A stretch of 6,692 bases of DNA, from the NCBI GenBank assembly GCA_023249715.1, contig JAHFCA010000082.1:1-6692 (forward strand), given 5' to 3'. Under the pieces are notes generated by a model. It ran no database searches and was not told the origin of the DNA. It worked only from the letters and a program-made list of their open reading frames with translations. Both the position numbers and the translations under genes were made by a program. The stretch is from Elusimicrobiota bacterium (GTDB lineage Bacteria > Elusimicrobiota > Elusimicrobia > 2-02-FULL-39-32). Positions within the stretch are counted from its first letter, which is position 1. Each line of letters begins with the position of its first letter. Of the stretch, positions 6,139 to 6,692 are shown in pieces.

Positions 6139-6692
6139 GTGACCCCACGACTCTCCCTCTATTTAGAAAAATGGAGAAAGGAGGTAGATGCAGCGCTTAA
6201 AAAATCTATCCCCGCTTCCAAGCAAACTCTGAACGCGGCCATGCGCTACTCTTTATTTGCCGGGGGAAAGAGGTTGCGCCCCATTTTGGCAGTGGCTGGA
6301 GCCGAAATTTGCGGCTTAAACGGAACAAAAGTTCTGCAAAGCGCTTGCGCGATGGAAATGATCCACACCTATTCGCTCATTCACGACGACTTGCCCGCGA
6401 TGGACGACGATGATTTAAGAAGAGGCCGCCCCACCAACCACAAAGTTTATGGAGAAGGGATGGCCATTTTGGCGGGGGACGCTCTTTTAACTTTAGCCTT
6501 CGAATTAATTGCAAAAAATGGTAAAATTTTGAACGTTTCAGGCTCGGCTTTCCCGGACGTGGTGCTTGCGGTAGCGCACGGAGCCGGTTATCTTGGAATG
6601 GTGGGAGGTCAAGCGACAGATCTAAGCATGGAGAATGGCGCTTGGTTAAAGGAGAACCCCTCCCATCAAAAAAAGATATTACACTCGATCCA
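6139..6692 (+). CDS. ispA: Polyprenyl synthetase, probably (2E,6E)-farnesyl diphosphate synthase, 3'-truncated
   Basis: The first 184 residues of a trans-isoprenyl diphosphate synthase are present before the window ends. The family condenses IPP with DMAPP/GPP to make farnesyl diphosphate for quinones, undecaprenyl phosphate and other isoprenoids. Motifs seen are GGKRLRP (42-48, IPP binding), the first Asp-rich motif DDLPAMDDDDLRRGRPT (83-99) preceded by HTYSLIH, ILAGDALLTLAFELI (110-124) and GGQATDL (156-162). The Tyr five residues before the first Asp and the two-residue insertion in the motif match bacterial FPP synthases such as E. coli IspA. A geranylgeranyl product cannot be excluded without the rest of the protein. 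The start is GTG, one base after the xseB stop. It gives a normal N-terminus, while the first in-frame ATG (6241) would cut into the conserved core. There is no clear Shine-Dalgarno, so coupling to xseB is likely. dxs commonly follows in this gene order. Confidence 0.93.
   Translation, partial: MTPRLSLYLEKWRKEVDAALKKSIPASKQTLNAAMRYSLFAGGKRLRPILAVAGAEICGLNGTKVLQSACAMEMIHTYSLIHDDLPAMDDDDLRRGRPTNHKVYGEGMAILAGDALLTLAFELIAKNGKILNVSGSAFPDVVLAVAHGAGYLGMVGGQATDLSMENGAWLKENPSHQKKILHSI

Noticed and set aside
6177..6232. AAAGGAGGT followed by an ATG at 6188, a possible small gene
   Set aside because: The ATG is out of frame with ispA, only 3 nt from the GGAGG core, and opens just 14 codons. The motif is explained by Lys-Glu-Val codons of ispA.
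1..6692. Defence system, toxin-antitoxin, CRISPR, mobile element or phage genes
   Set aside because: Every stretch is accounted for by conserved housekeeping genes. No direct-repeat array, transposase motif or unexplained intergenic DNA was found.

Overview
The window is a compact run of housekeeping genes, all on the + strand. In order they are pheT (5'-truncated), a small ZapB-like coiled-coil gene, zapA, rarA, fau (5-formyltetrahydrofolate cyclo-ligase), xseA, xseB and ispA (3'-truncated). I see no RNA gene, mobile element, CRISPR array, phage gene or internal promoter or terminator. The largest gap between genes is 1 nt.

The organism is a bacterium. Base composition looks like the low-to-mid 40s % GC by eye, varying along the window. 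The ZapA/ZapB-like pair and the xseB-ispA order suggest a Gram-negative-type cell plan, possibly a proteobacterial or deltaproteobacterial-like lineage or a candidate phylum. I cannot name a taxon from these sequences.

Layout: 1-2097 is the C-terminal ~700 residues of the phenylalanyl-tRNA synthetase beta chain. 2099-2660 is a cell-division pair, a TTG-started coiled-coil protein of 84 aa followed by ZapA. 2650-3993 is RarA, an AAA+ replication-fork maintenance ATPase. 3980-4543 is one-carbon metabolism (Fau). 4540-6137 is exonuclease VII, large and small subunits. 6139-end is a farnesyl-diphosphate-synthase-type prenyltransferase that runs off the window. Successive junctions are +1 nt, +1 nt, 11-nt overlap, 14-nt overlap, 4-nt overlap (ATGA), 4-nt overlap (ATGA) and +1 nt. 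This is the architecture of one translationally coupled operon whose promoter lies upstream of the window, probably at or before pheS.

No undescribed system is evident. The points most worth a second look are: (a) a patch in pheT where the near-invariant Asp-Pro after FERGV is missing but returns with a one-base frame change; (b) an SSB-like acidic EEIPF tip on XseB, in the same cluster as RarA, whose family is known to contact SSB; and (c) rarA lying between zapA and fau, where enterobacteria carry the 6S RNA gene.
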